From contig CACLYQ010000002.1 of the NCBI GenBank assembly GCA_902611175.1, positions 1 through 64,000 of the forward strand: a DNA stretch of 64,000 bases, written 5' to 3'. Position 1 is the first letter of the stretch. Every line of letters begins with the position of its first letter. The notes under the pieces were generated by a model. That model saw nothing but the letters and a program-made list of their open reading frames with translations. It ran no database searches and was not told the origin of the DNA. Shown piece after piece: positions 27,098 to 34,893 of this stretch. This DNA comes from an uncultured Pelagibacteraceae bacterium (GTDB lineage: Bacteria; Pseudomonadota; Alphaproteobacteria; Pelagibacterales; Pelagibacteraceae). A program made the position numbers and the translations under genes.

Positions 27098-27328
27098 TTA
27101 GCAACAAGAGCAGCTTTTCTTTTTCTCTGGTTTTTTTGCTTCAATCACTTCTTCTTTAGGGGCTGATTGTTCAAGAATTTTTGCTGCTTCAGCTTCTTTC
27201 TCTTTTAATATTTTATTTTCAATGTACGCGTAAAGAGAGTTGAAACCTAATTTTGAAGCTTTCTTTTCTTCATAATTCCTTCTGCCTTTAAGATTTTCAA
27301 TAATTTCAAGAACTTGCGGATTATTCAT
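27098..27328 (-). CDS. Small charged protein with a Cys-Ser-Cys-Cys tail
   Basis: The 76-residue protein is mostly helical and charged, with Ala/Glu/Lys-rich residues 40-70, and ends Lys-Lys-Lys-Ser-Cys-Ser-Cys-Cys. I do not recognise it. The terminal cysteines could bind a metal or be modified. It is packed between the DUF2256 gene (no gap) and the second photolyase-like gene (41 bases), so it may belong to that light-related group. Confidence 0.6.
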   Translation of the reverse strand: MNNPQVLEIIENLKGRRNYEEKKASKLGFNSLYAYIENKILKEKEAEAAKILEQSAPKEEVIEAKKPEKKKSCSCC

Positions 27329-27369
27329 ATTATTGTTATCTCATAATTTTGATAATTTACAATAGTTCT

Positions 27370-28512
27370 TTAAAAAAATTCTTTAATTATAGTTGGTATG
27401 TACTTTTTGAAATTAAAAAAACCTTTATTGCAATATTTCCAAGAACTTCGGTCTAAATTACGATAAAGAAATTTTATATTATTTATTCCTTGAGAAGTTA
27501 AATAATCTAAGTTTTCTCCAACACAAGGATAAAAAAAATAACTATTCTCAATTGTTTTAAGGTTACCAATATCAATAATTTCACAATCCAAAGATTTTTC
27601 ATCCAACCTTCTTTTTTGATCCTGAATTAAATTAGTCTTAAATTTCATTGTTTTTTCACTAAGTTTAATATTTCTACTGTCGTTATTATTATTAACTAAA
27701 TAAATCTTTTTAAATTTATGGTCTTTGAAATCAGTCAACTCAAAAGAAAGATTATTATCAAAAATAATTAAATTTTGCTCATCCAAACTTACTGGATTAC
27801 TAAAATCTTTTAAGACAGCCTTGTATATTTTCTCGCTAACTTTAGGTGGTGCATTTTCATTTAAATTAATGTTATTAAATCTGTTATTAGTAAATTTTTT
27901 TATATTCCATTCACTTGCCAAATAATGCTTACCTTGTGTTTGTATCCCAGCAACCCATCTCCATCCCAATGTATTAGATGCTGCATCTCCATCATAGAGA
28001 TGTTTCATAAAAAATTCAGCTCCTAATTGCCAAGGTAAATTTAAAGTAAAAATCCAGATACTGGCAAACCACATTCTTGTATGATTATGAAGGTAATTAA
28101 ATTCTTTTAATTCTTTAACCCATTCATTAAAACATTCTATATTTGTATTTCCATCAATGGCATTTAAATAATCTTTATTATCTTTGTATTTTTCTCTTAT
28201 AACTTTTATTTCTATTATGTAATCTGTCCATACACTAGGTCTTAATTCTAACCATCCTTTCCAATAAGTACGCCACAAAACCTCCTGAATAAATTTTTCA
28301 TTTTTAGAAAATGAAAATTTCTTTAAGGCTTTATCTATAACTTCTAACTCACTTAATATTCCATGAGATATATATGGAGAAATACATGATATATTTGATC
28401 TTTTATCCGGACCAAAATCAAAATTTCTCAATCTTGAATATTCAGAAAGATTATTTTCAATAAAATTATCTAGTTTATTAGTGGCTTGCGCCCGACTTGG
28501 TTCAAAATTCAT
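27370..28512 (-). CDS. Photolyase-like protein with the FAD domain at the N-terminus
   Basis: Residues 1-215 match the helical FAD-binding domain normally at the C-terminal end of photolyases: Ser-Pro-Tyr-Ile-Ser-His-Gly, Glu-Val-Leu-Trp-Arg-Thr-Tyr, His-Asn-His-Thr-Arg-Met, and Gly-Asp-Ala-Ala-Ser-Asn-Thr-Leu-Gly-Trp-Arg-Trp. Residues 240-380 then form an alpha/beta-looking region that could be the antenna domain in reversed order. The total of 380 residues is shorter than a normal photolyase. Whether it repairs DNA is unknown. It follows argG on the same strand by 6 bases. Confidence 0.8.
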   Translation of the reverse strand: MNFEPSRAQATNKLDNFIENNLSEYSRLRNFDFGPDKRSNISCISPYISHGILSELEVIDKALKKFSFSKNEKFIQEVLWRTYWKGWLELRPSVWTDYIIEIKVIREKYKDNKDYLNAIDGNTNIECFNEWVKELKEFNYLHNHTRMWFASIWIFTLNLPWQLGAEFFMKHLYDGDAASNTLGWRWVAGIQTQGKHYLASEWNIKKFTNNRFNNINLNENAPPKVSEKIYKAVLKDFSNPVSLDEQNLIIFDNNLSFELTDFKDHKFKKIYLVNNNNDSRNIKLSEKTMKFKTNLIQDQKRRLDEKSLDCEIIDIGNLKTIENSYFFYPCVGENLDYLTSQGINNIKFLYRNLDRSSWKYCNKGFFNFKKYIPTIIKEFF

Positions 28513-28518
28513 GATATT

Positions 28519-29703
28519 TTATTTTAATTTTTTCTTGTGAAAATTAATAAATCTTTCAACATTTGATTTATTAAAAGTTTTATTTTCCTCAAATGAAACT
28601 TTTTTCATAGAATAAGCTGAACTTTTAGTTATTCTTGAATGAATAATAACATTCCCTTTATATAACCTCAATTTAACTGATCCATTAACTTTACTTCTCT
28701 TAAGATCAACAATTCTTTGTAATTTAAATCTCTCTTTAGAAAACCAATATCCATTGTAAATCAGTTCCGCATATCTAGGCATAATTTTTTCTTTCTTATG
28801 CATTGTATCTTTATCAAGTGTAACAGACTCTATAGCCCTATGAGCGTGCATTAATAAAGTTCCGCCTGGTGTTTCGTATACACCTCTTGATTTTATACCG
28901 ATAAATCTATTTTCTACTAGATCAACTCTTCCAATAGCATTTTTTCCAGCTATGTCATTTAATTTTCCAAGCAATTTAGATGGAGATAATTTTTTCCCAT
29001 TCACTGCAATCGGATCTCCACTTCTAAAATCTATTTTTACAATTGAAGATTTATTAGGTGCTTTTTCTGGAGATACCGTTCTTTGAAAGATAAAGTCAGG
29101 TGCAGAGTTTTTTGGATTTTCTAACAACTTTCCTTCTGTTGATGTATGAAAAATATTATCGTCTACCGAAAAAGGTGGCGCTCCTTTCTTGTCTTTAGGT
29201 ATTTCAATTTTATTTTTTTTTGCATAATTAATTAGATCTGATCTAGATTTCAGCTTCCAAATTCTCCAAGGCGCAATAACTTTTATTTTAGGACCAAAAT
29301 AATGATAACCTAACTCAAATCTTACTTGATCATTTCCTTTTCCTGTTGATCCATGAGATACAGCATAGGCATTAAATTTTTTAGCAATTCTAATTTGATC
29401 TTTGGCTATTAAAGGTCTAGCAATTGAGGTTCCAAGCAAATAAACACCTTCATATATTGCATGGCCCCTAATCATTGGATAAACATAATCTTTTACAAAA
29501 ATATCTTTTAGATCTTGAATAATAATATTTTTTACGCCAAGTTTTTTTGCGTTTCTTAAAATTTTATTTCTATCTATTTCTTGACCAATGTCTGCAGTAT
29601 AACAAATTACTTCTGCATCATAATTTTCCTGTAACCATTTTAATATGATTGATGTGTCCAAACCTCCAGAATAGGCAAGAACTATCTTTTTCTTTGATTT
29701 CAT
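28519..29703 (-). CDS. argG: Argininosuccinate synthase
   Basis: ArgG condenses citrulline and aspartate using ATP in arginine synthesis. The 394-residue protein has the PP-loop Ala-Tyr-Ser-Gly-Gly-Leu-Asp-Thr-Ser at residues 10-18, Ser-His-Gly-Ser-Thr-Gly-Lys-Gly-Asn-Asp near residue 115, and Arg-Gly-Val-Tyr-Glu-Thr-Pro-Gly-Gly near 274. Spacing to both neighbours on the same strand is a few bases. Confidence 0.97.
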   Translation of the reverse strand: MKSKKKIVLAYSGGLDTSIILKWLQENYDAEVICYTADIGQEIDRNKILRNAKKLGVKNIIIQDLKDIFVKDYVYPMIRGHAIYEGVYLLGTSIARPLIAKDQIRIAKKFNAYAVSHGSTGKGNDQVRFELGYHYFGPKIKVIAPWRIWKLKSRSDLINYAKKNKIEIPKDKKGAPPFSVDDNIFHTSTEGKLLENPKNSAPDFIFQRTVSPEKAPNKSSIVKIDFRSGDPIAVNGKKLSPSKLLGKLNDIAGKNAIGRVDLVENRFIGIKSRGVYETPGGTLLMHAHRAIESVTLDKDTMHKKEKIMPRYAELIYNGYWFSKERFKLQRIVDLKRSKVNGSVKLRLYKGNVIIHSRITKSSAYSMKKVSFEENKTFNKSNVERFINFHKKKLK

Positions 29704-29706
29704 TAT

Positions 29707-30207
29707 TTAACTACAGCTTTTTTTAGCTGCGTTATATGCTTTAGTGAAGCCCATCAAAGAATAATGATCAATTGTTTGAGATCCAGATTTATTATATCCA
29801 GTAACCATTAATCTTGAGGCCTTTTTCATTCTGCTAACAACTTTTTTTTCAATTTTATTACTTGAAATCCATGCAAAATTATCTTGAGCTATATCAAATT
29901 TATATTTTGATTTACCAGAGCTAGCTGTAATTGAATTTTGACTGTTGTATTCATAGCCTGAGGTTGTGCTTACTTCGTCTTTAATTTTTTCAGATGGTCT
30001 AAAAGTTACAAATAATCTTGCATCTCTATCATTTTTTTTAGGAGATTGAAGAACAGGTTTAGATTGAGCAAAACATACTTTACTATCCCCATTAGTAACA
30101 ACAATTGCATCCCAGTCTTTAAATGTTCCTATTTTATTTAATTCTTCTGAATAAGAAGTTGATCCTAATAAGAGAATAAAAAAAATTATTTTAAAAATTA
30201 TGGACAT
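29707..30207 (-). CDS. IalB-like exported protein
   Basis: The 166-residue protein has a signal peptide (to about residue 20) and the pattern of the invasion-associated locus B family common in alphaproteobacteria: an early Trp (Phe-Lys-Asp-Trp), a Cys near residue 46, a central beta-rich region and a terminal Lys-Ser-Cys-Ser. The family name reflects Bartonella work; in a free-living marine organism the role is unknown and probably periplasmic. It sits 3 bases before argG and overlaps the aldo/keto reductase end by 10 bases. Confidence 0.7.
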   Translation of the reverse strand: MSIIFKIIFFILLLGSTSYSEELNKIGTFKDWDAIVVTNGDSKVCFAQSKPVLQSPKKNDRDARLFVTFRPSEKIKDEVSTTSGYEYNSQNSITASSGKSKYKFDIAQDNFAWISSNKIEKKVVSRMKKASRLMVTGYNKSGSQTIDHYSLMGFTKAYNAAKKSCS

Positions 30208-31232
30208 GGATTTGGATATTTTTTTTGAATTTCATTAATTTCATTAATTATTTCTTTATCAAAATTCACTTTTACACTTTCTATATTTGTTTTCAACTGC
30301 TCCATTGTTGTTGCACCAATAATAACGCTAGACATGAAATCCTGTATCTCACAAAATTTTATACACATTTGACTCATATCAATGTTGTATTTTTCACTAA
30401 TATTAAAATACTCATCAACAGCTTCGTTAGTATTTGGTTTTCGATATCTTGTCCAAAAATCCCAATCTCTTTCCATCCGAGATCCTTTTGGAAATTGCTT
30501 ATTTCTATATTTACCACTTAAAAAACCACTGGCTAAAGGAGAATAAGATAAACAGCCAATATTTTCTCTTATAGATACCTCTGCTAATCCAACTTCATAT
30601 GACCTATTTAATAAACTATAGGGATTTTGTATGGACATCATTCTTGGCAAACTCTTTTCCTTTGAGAGTTTGAGATAATTCATAACACCCCAAGGAGTTT
30701 CATTAGATAAACCTACATGTCTAATTTTACCTTGCTCAATGTACTTTTGTAATTCAACCAACACGTCTTCGAATTTATTCCATTCATTTTCTTTATGCAC
30801 ATATCCAAGTCTTCCAAAATTGTTTACATTTCTTTCCGGCCAATGAAGCTGATATAAATCTATATAATCAGTTTTAAGTCTTTTAAGACTGTTATGAAGT
30901 GCAGTTTCGAGATTCTTCCCTACAAAACTATTTTCACCATTTCTAATATAATCTCTAGCAGGACCACAAACTTTAGTTGCAAGTATCACATCTTTTCTTT
31001 TTTTTGTTTTTTCAAACCAATTTCCAATGATCGTCTCTGTATGACCAAAAGTTTCAGCTTTAGGAGGTACAGCATAAAGTTCTGCTGTATCCCAAAAATT
31101 AACCCCATTTTCTAGTGAGAAATCCATTTGTTCGAAGGCCTCTTCTTGGCTATTTTGTTCACCCCAAGTCATGGTGCCGAGGCAAATCGTGCTAATATCT
31201 ATATTTGTTGTTCCTAATTTTTTATAATTCAT
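30198..31232 (-). CDS. Aldo/keto reductase (Tas-like)
   Basis: The 344-residue TIM-barrel oxidoreductase has all four catalytic positions of the family: Asp and Tyr in Trp-Asp-Thr-Ala-Glu-Leu-Tyr (residues 48-54), Lys in Ala-Thr-Lys-Val, and His in Gln-Leu-His-Trp-Pro. The extended loop and length fit the Tas subgroup, which uses NADPH on aldehydes or ketones. The natural substrate is unknown. It diverges from the Bax-inhibitor-like gene. Confidence 0.9.
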   Translation of the reverse strand: MNYKKLGTTNIDISTICLGTMTWGEQNSQEEAFEQMDFSLENGVNFWDTAELYAVPPKAETFGHTETIIGNWFEKTKKRKDVILATKVCGPARDYIRNGENSFVGKNLETALHNSLKRLKTDYIDLYQLHWPERNVNNFGRLGYVHKENEWNKFEDVLVELQKYIEQGKIRHVGLSNETPWGVMNYLKLSKEKSLPRMMSIQNPYSLLNRSYEVGLAEVSIRENIGCLSYSPLASGFLSGKYRNKQFPKGSRMERDWDFWTRYRKPNTNEAVDEYFNISEKYNIDMSQMCIKFCEIQDFMSSVIIGATTMEQLKTNIESVKVNFDKEIINEINEIQKKYPNPCP

Positions 31233-31304
31233 TAAATATTAAGTATTTGTTACCTATATTTTGACTGCTTGAAAAATTTAAAATTTATTACTATATATTT
31301 AATT

Positions 31305-32063
31305 ATGGAATTCAATAGAGACAATATTTTAAATAGATCAACGACAGCAAAAAAAGCTGTTGTGATGGATGAAGGCCTTAGAGCCTACATGCTTAAAGTT
31401 TACAACTACATGGCAACTGGAGTTTTGCTAACGGGAATCATTGCATTGCTATCTTTTAAAATGTCAGTAGTTACAGATGCAAGTGGATCAATAGTTGCTT
31501 TAACTGAGTTCGGAAATGCAATTTATCTATCAGGATTGAAATGGGTGGTTATGTTAGCTCCTCTCGGAATTGTTTTTTATATGAGTTTTGGGATAAATAA
31601 AATGAGTTCTTCAAAAGCTCAAACTACTTTTTGGATTTTTGCAGCCTTAATGGGTTTATCACTATCATCAATTTTATTAGTTTACACAGGACTTAGTGTG
31701 ACGAGAGTATTTTTCATATCTTCAGCAACATTTGGAGCTATGAGTATATATGGTTACACAACTAAAAGAGACCTCACAAAATTTGGATCATTCTTAATGA
31801 TGGGTTTGATCGGTATTATAATCGCATCTTTAGTAAATATTTTCTTAAAATCTTCAATGATGTACTTTGCTATTTCAATCATTGGAGTTCTTATATTTGT
31901 CGGATTAACAGCATACGATACACAAAAAATTAAAAATATGTACGCAGCATCAGACTCAGGTGAAGTAATTGGCAAGAAAGCTGTTATGGGAGCTTTAACA
32001 TTATACTTAGATTTTATAAATTTATTTATAATGCTTTTAAGATTGTTTGGTCAAAGAAGATAA
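31305..32063 (+). CDS. Bax inhibitor-1/YccA family membrane protein
   Basis: From the ATG at 31305 the protein has 252 residues; a TTG at 31269 in the same frame would add a non-homologous leader. It has seven likely membrane helices and the family C-terminal segment Thr-Ala-Tyr-Asp-Thr-Gln-Lys-Ile followed by Ala-Leu-Thr-Leu-Tyr-Leu-Asp-Phe-Ile-Asn-Leu-Phe. Bacterial members act as calcium-leak channels or modulate membrane proteases. It converges on the DUF2794 gene with 7 bases between. Confidence 0.93.
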   Translation: MEFNRDNILNRSTTAKKAVVMDEGLRAYMLKVYNYMATGVLLTGIIALLSFKMSVVTDASGSIVALTEFGNAIYLSGLKWVVMLAPLGIVFYMSFGINKMSSSKAQTTFWIFAALMGLSLSSILLVYTGLSVTRVFFISSATFGAMSIYGYTTKRDLTKFGSFLMMGLIGIIIASLVNIFLKSSMMYFAISIIGVLIFVGLTAYDTQKIKNMYAASDSGEVIGKKAVMGALTLYLDFINLFIMLLRLFGQRR

Positions 32064-32070
32064 TCAAAAA

Positions 32071-32406
32071 CTACAGTTTTTTCCAATTTGTTTTTTTTAG
32101 AAGTATTTCTAAATCATAAGCATTATTTAAAATTTTACCATTTCTATCAGTTATTAAATATTTCAAATTCTTATTAGAGGGTTTAAAATTTTTACTAATG
32201 TTGTAGATAGCTTTTTCTGCTGCATTTTTAAAAATACTAAAACTTACTCTTTTACTTGATATTGAGAGGCCATAGTCTTTCCAAGATCCTTCAGATACCA
32301 TTTTAGCATATAGGTCTAATATAATTTTTAGTTCTTTTTTTTCAAAAAAATACCTTTGGTTTTGTTCTTTATTTGAATTATTTATTACTAATTTTAAATT
32401 ACTCAT
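32071..32406 (-). CDS. DUF2794 family protein
   Basis: The 111-residue protein matches DUF2794, an alphaproteobacterial family of unknown role. The typical parts are Phe-Glu-Lys-Lys-Glu-Leu-x-x-Ile-Leu-x-Leu-Tyr-Ala-Lys-Met-Val, then Gly-Ser-Trp-Lys-Asp-Tyr and Val-Ser-Phe-Ser-Ile-Phe. It overlaps yciB upstream by 8 bases, so the two are probably co-expressed. Confidence 0.85.
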   Translation of the reverse strand: MSNLKLVINNSNKEQNQRYFFEKKELKIILDLYAKMVSEGSWKDYGLSISSKRVSFSIFKNAAEKAIYNISKNFKPSNKNLKYLITDRNGKILNNAYDLEILLKKTNWKKL

Positions 32407-32950
32407 TTAATTTGTGTTTATTAATCAACCCAACTTGTGATGCTGTAAAGATGAATGTAATTGGTAACATTCCCCAAACTTTAAAGTTAACCCAAAATTC
32501 TTCTGTTTGAGTTCTCCAAACAATTTCATTTAATATAGCTAAAAAAATAAAAAAATAAGTCCATCTGTTATTCAAAATTTTCCAACCTTCATCAGACATT
32601 GGCAGTGTTTTTCCAAGTATTAATTTTAAAACTGGTTCATTGGTGAAGTATTTTCCAAAGAATAAAGCTAAGGCAAATAAAATATTTATAATAGTGGGTT
32701 TCATATAAATAAAAATTGGATTATCAAAATAAATTGTTAAACCTCCAAATAGAGTAATTAAAATTCCTCCTAACAAAGGAACCATAGGAACTTTTTTTTC
32801 CAGTATCCAAACCAAGAGAACAGAAATTATTGTTGCGACAATTAGAGGTGGTATTGCAACTTTTAAATTTTTATCACTGTTATAATAAAAGAAGAAAAAA
32901 ATAGCTAAAGGCCCAACGTCTGTAATGAATTTTAGAAGTGATTTATTCAC
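32399..32950 (-). CDS. yciB: YciB/intracellular septation protein A family
   Basis: The 183-residue inner-membrane protein has five likely membrane helices and typical YciB features: Phe-Ile-Thr-Asp-Val-Gly-Pro-Leu-Ala-Ile-Phe-Phe at the start, Lys-Pro-Thr-Ile-Ile-Asn in the middle, and Asn-Arg-Trp-Thr-Tyr-Phe-Phe followed by Trp-Val-Asn-Phe-Lys-Val-Trp-Gly. The family is linked to envelope maintenance and septation. It diverges from hspQ across about 78 bases. Confidence 0.92.
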   Translation of the reverse strand: MNKSLLKFITDVGPLAIFFFFYYNSDKNLKVAIPPLIVATIISVLLVWILEKKVPMVPLLGGILITLFGGLTIYFDNPIFIYMKPTIINILFALALFFGKYFTNEPVLKLILGKTLPMSDEGWKILNNRWTYFFIFLAILNEIVWRTQTEEFWVNFKVWGMLPITFIFTASQVGLINKHKLNE

Positions 32951-33028
32951 TGCTACATATTAACAGATTAATAAAACATTTATATTTTTTTTATTGATTT
33001 TTTTCATCAAATATCCATATTTAATATC

Positions 33029-33349
33029 GTGAGTACTCAAAAAGCTAAATTTTCAATTGGAGACGTTGTAAAGCATAGACACTTCGATTTTAGAGGTGTG
33101 ATTTACGATGTCGACTTTGAATTTAATAACTCAGAGGAGTGGTATCAATCGATTCCAAAAAACGTGAGACCTAGAAAGGATCAGCCATTTTATCATTTAC
33201 TAGCAGAGAATGACGAAATTACTTACGAGGCTTATGTGTCTGAGCAAAATCTATTATTTGATGACTCTGAAGAGCCTATAAAACACCCTCTAATTAACGA
33301 AATTTTTTCAGGTAAGCGTGGATCAAGCTACTTCAAGCCTTCAAATTAA
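33029..33349 (+). CDS. hspQ: Heat shock protein HspQ
   Basis: The 106-residue protein starts with GTG and has the HspQ pattern: Phe-Ser-Ile-Gly-Asp-Val-Val-Lys-His-Arg, Phe-Arg-Gly-Val-Ile-Tyr-Asp-Val-Asp, Gln-Pro-Phe-Tyr-His-Leu-Leu and Tyr-Val-Ser-Glu-Gln-Asn-Leu. HspQ binds hemimethylated DNA in vitro and is a specificity factor for Lon protease. The gene stands alone between yciB and the ccm operon. Confidence 0.93.
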   Translation: MSTQKAKFSIGDVVKHRHFDFRGVIYDVDFEFNNSEEWYQSIPKNVRPRKDQPFYHLLAENDEITYEAYVSEQNLLFDDSEEPIKHPLINEIFSGKRGSSYFKPSN

Positions 33350-33417
33350 CTAATAGCCAATATTTAAACACAATTGTCCCAAATCTCTGTCATATCTGTT
33401 TGTTATAAAATATTTAA

Positions 33418-33471
33418 TTCTGATCAAGAGTACTGTTTTTCCTCTATCTCCCTCTGTATTCTTGGTCAGAA
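33418..33471 (+). ncRNA. Long hairpin before ccmC (leader or small RNA candidate)
   Basis: In the 167-base gap between hspQ and ccmC, positions 33418-33433 pair with 33456-33471 over 16 base pairs without a bulge, around a 22-base pyrimidine-rich loop. Two of the pairs are G-U wobbles in the plus-strand RNA and would be mismatches (A-C) in the minus-strand RNA, which favours a plus-strand structure. There is no strong T-run after it, so it is not a standard terminator. It could be a leader of ccmC, the 3' end of hspQ mRNA or a small RNA. The rest of the gap shows no tRNA or gene. Confidence 0.5.
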
Positions 33472-33516
33472 AATTTTGAACAATTTTAATCTAAAATTTA
33501 TGTGCTATAAAAAATT

Positions 33517-34224
33517 ATGATTAATTATTTCAATCCAAATAATACTTTAAAGATAATTAATAAAATACAAAAGTTTGTATTTGCGCTATTTATAATTGTA
33601 TTGTTACTTGGATTAGTTGAAGCTTTAGTTCTTTCTCCTGAGGATTATAAGCAGAGTGACTCAGTTAGGATTATGTATGTCCATGTTCCATCAGCTTGGA
33701 TATCACTCGGAATATTTTCATTTATTTCCATTCTTTCTTTTGGAGTTTTTGTTTTTAAAAATAAAAATTTCTCTTTAATAACAAAAAGTTTAGCACCTTC
33801 TGGTTTTGTTTTTAGCATAATAGCTTTAGTTACAGGATCAATTTGGGGAAAACCAACCTGGGGAACTTGGTGGGCTTGGGATGCAAGAATAACTTCAATG
33901 CTCTTACTTTCAATTTTTTATTTATTGTTCATTACTTCTTGGAAGATTACGACAGACACTAGTAAAGCAGAAAAAATTAGCTCAATAATAGCAATTATTG
34001 GTATTATAAATATTCCAGTTATAAAATTTTCAGTAGAATGGTGGAATACTTTACACCAACCTGCGTCAGTAAAAATTTTGGAAGAAACAACAATTCATTC
34101 TTCAATGTTGACACCATTAGCTATAATGACTGCGGCATTTGCTCTATTTTCACTTTTGATATTTTTAATGAAATATAATACAGAACTGTTAAAGATTAAG
34201 AATAAAGGTCTTAATAGATTATGA
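33517..34224 (+). CDS. ccmC: Haem exporter/handling protein CcmC
   Basis: CcmC loads haem onto CcmE in system I cytochrome c maturation. The 235-residue protein has six membrane helices and the tryptophan-rich haem-handling motif Trp-Gly-Thr-Trp-Trp-Ala-Trp-Asp near residue 112, with flanking His residues in the Tyr-Val-His-Val-Pro and Trp-Asn-Thr-Leu-His segments. It heads a six-gene run ccmC-D-E-F-G-H; ccmA and ccmB are not in this window. Confidence 0.96.
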   Translation: MINYFNPNNTLKIINKIQKFVFALFIIVLLLGLVEALVLSPEDYKQSDSVRIMYVHVPSAWISLGIFSFISILSFGVFVFKNKNFSLITKSLAPSGFVFSIIALVTGSIWGKPTWGTWWAWDARITSMLLLSIFYLLFITSWKITTDTSKAEKISSIIAIIGIINIPVIKFSVEWWNTLHQPASVKILEETTIHSSMLTPLAIMTAAFALFSLLIFLMKYNTELLKIKNKGLNRL

Positions 34225-34454
34225 TTAGTGAACTACTAAATATGAATGGATACGGTGTATACGTTTGGTCATCATTTATATTTACTCTATTTTCTTTTAG
34301 CTTCTTGTACGCGGTAGTAAAATTAAATTTAATTAAAGAGAAAAAGAAATTTGAGGAAAATTATAAATCACTAGATGAAAAGAAACTTGCATCAGTAGCT
34401 AAACAAAAAACGTACAGAGAGATATTAGCAAACACTTCCACATCTAAAGTTTAA
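34221..34454 (+). CDS. ccmD: Haem exporter protein CcmD
   Basis: This 77-residue protein has one membrane helix (about residues 10-30) and a Lys-rich cytoplasmic tail. The Gly-Tyr-Gly-Val-Tyr-Val-Trp-Ser-Ser start is typical of CcmD, which helps release haem-bound CcmE from CcmC. It overlaps ccmC by 4 bases. It is somewhat longer than many CcmD proteins. Confidence 0.88.
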   Translation: MISELLNMNGYGVYVWSSFIFTLFSFSFLYAVVKLNLIKEKKKFEENYKSLDEKKLASVAKQKTYREILANTSTSKV

Positions 34455-34465
34455 CTAAAATTCAC

Positions 34466-34888
34466 ATGTACGGAAAAAAAGTTAAATTTAGAGCCCTTTT
34501 TATTTTTTTAATTTTAATTTCATTAGTTCTTACAATTTTTTTGGTGATTAAATCTCTTGAGGAAAACGTAGTATATTTTAAGTCTCCAACAGACATTAAA
34601 AACCTTAATGAAATCAAAAATGCTCAAAAAATTAGAGTTGGTGGAATGGTGAAAAAAAATTCTATTAAAATAAATGATAAAGAAATTTTTTTCGTAATTA
34701 CGGATTTCAAAAATGAATTATTAGTCAACTTTAATGGATCTGTACCTAATCTGTTTGAAGAGGGTAAGGGTGTAGTTGCCGAAGGTTTCTTAAAGGATAA
34801 AAGTTTTCTAAATGCTGACAAGATTTTAGCAAAACATGATGAAAATTATATGCCTCCTGAAGTCAACGAAGCTATGAAAAACAATTAA
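34466..34888 (+). CDS. ccmE: Cytochrome c maturation haem chaperone CcmE
   Basis: The 140-residue protein has an N-terminal membrane anchor (about residues 9-27) and a periplasmic OB-fold domain. It ends with the haem-attachment motif [10 protein letters not shown], in which the His forms the covalent haem link. Start, length and position between ccmD and ccmF are standard. Confidence 0.96.
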   Translation: MYGKKVKFRALFIFLILISLVLTIFLVIKSLEENVVYFKSPTDIKNLNEIKNAQKIRVGGMVKKNSIKINDKEIFFVITDFKNELLVNFNGSVPNLFEEGKGVVAEGFLKDKSFLNADKILAKHDENYMPPEVNEAMKNN

Positions 34889-34893
34889 TTTGT

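Noticed and set aside
33350-33417. Possible tRNA in the hspQ-ccmC gap
   Set aside because: No T-loop or cloverleaf pattern; only the hairpin at 33418-33471 stands out.
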